Of a stretch of 64,000 nucleotides of DNA, positions 63,879 to 64,000 are shown in pieces. The stretch covers positions 6,390,580 to 6,454,579 of the forward strand of contig NZ_AP025018.1 in assembly GCF_019977735.1 (NCBI RefSeq). The letters are read 5' to 3'. A program made the position numbers and the translations under genes. Below the pieces are notes generated by a model. That model saw only the letters and a list, made by a program, of their open reading frames with translations. It was not told where the DNA came from and did no database searches. This stretch comes from Calothrix sp. PCC 7716 (GTDB lineage: Bacteria; Cyanobacteriota; Cyanobacteriia; Cyanobacteriales; Nostocaceae). Numbering within the stretch: the first letter of the stretch is position 1; each line of letters starts with the position of its first letter.

Positions 63879-63960
63879 ATCCCCCCCAACCCCCCGCGAA
63901 TTCGGGGGGGCTAAGACTTACCTCTTGTTCCCCCCTTATCAAGGGGGGTTAGGGGGGATT
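63879..63960. repeat. Nested C/G-rich inverted repeat upstream of the GTPase gene
   Basis: Inner hairpin CCCCCC-GCGAATTC-GGGGGG, second hairpin CCCCCCTTATCAAGGGGGG, and outer arms GATCCCCCCCAACCCCCC / GGGGGGTTAGGGGGGATT. A MITE-like repeat of the CCCCCTTATCAAGGGGG type common in cyanobacteria, here in the promoter region of the GTPase-ATPase operon. Confidence 0.75.
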
Positions 63961-64000
63961 AAGCTATTGTTCAAAATATATACAACCTTGAATACTGTAA

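Noticed and set aside
1-64000. tRNA, rRNA or tmRNA genes
   Set aside because: No cloverleaf or conserved rRNA sequence was recognised in the spacers read.

Overview
The window comes from a heterocyst-forming, nitrogen-fixing filamentous cyanobacterium (Nostocales). It carries the nifN-nifX-nifW-hesA-hesB-fdxH tail of a heterocyst nif operon, an uncyanelled uptake hydrogenase (hupS-hupL) with its own protease gene, heptamer repeat arrays between genes, a PEP-CTERM protein and many cyanobacteria-only small proteins. Base composition is AT-rich. The palindrome GGCGCC is strikingly over-represented (about 67 copies by eye).

Layout. (1) 1-3.4 kb: end of the nif operon, all on + and closed by a hairpin terminator. 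(2) 4.1-11 kb: isolated ctaB (heme O synthase), a convergent sugar-phosphate cyclase of the DDGS/EEVS type (first step of mycosporine or C7-cyclitol synthesis), a CBS-domain protein, a cyanobacterial conserved protein, then hupW and a histidine phosphatase on -. (3) 11-16.7 kb: a repeat-rich spacer, hupL and hupS on -, and a divergent TPR gene with two small membrane proteins that resemble part of the extended hyp operon of Nostoc. (4) 16.8-50.4 kb: a large exopolysaccharide cluster: a Wzz/BY-kinase on -, then about 20 genes on + encoding GT2, GT4 and GT61 glycosyltransferases, a Wzm/Wzt ABC exporter, a Wzy-like polymerase, a SAM methyltransferase, an AsnB amidotransferase, a WcaF-like acetyltransferase, a DUF218 protein, a PhyH-type dioxygenase and a PEP-CTERM protein. 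(5) 50.4-52.6 kb: small genes on -, three of them a tight operon. (6) 52.9-55.3 kb: a cysteine synthase and a LabA-type NYN protein. (7) 55.3-63.8 kb: on -, a dynamin-like GTPase followed 3 bp later by a giant actin/Hsp70-fold ATPase, and further downstream an uncharacterised 365-residue protein; a frameshifted DNA methyltransferase gene lies in the opposite direction between them.

Most notable observations. The exopolysaccharide cluster is a recombination mosaic: three junctions keep fossil ends of neighbouring genes. Tail or head fragments of genes that are intact elsewhere flank a PEP-CTERM gene (31.2 and 32.4 kb), flank a pair of glycosyltransferase genes (21.8 and 24.7 kb), and sit behind another glycosyltransferase gene (33.7 kb). 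The cluster also has about half the GGCGCC density of the rest and holds all five copies seen of the classical HIP1 octamer GCGATCGC, so it probably came in part from another cyanobacterial lineage. The best candidate for an undescribed system is the GTPase plus actin-like ATPase operon, which recalls srfC/srfB of enterobacteria but is larger and sits beside a methyltransferase and an NYN protein. Functions are inferred from motifs read by eye; no database search was run.
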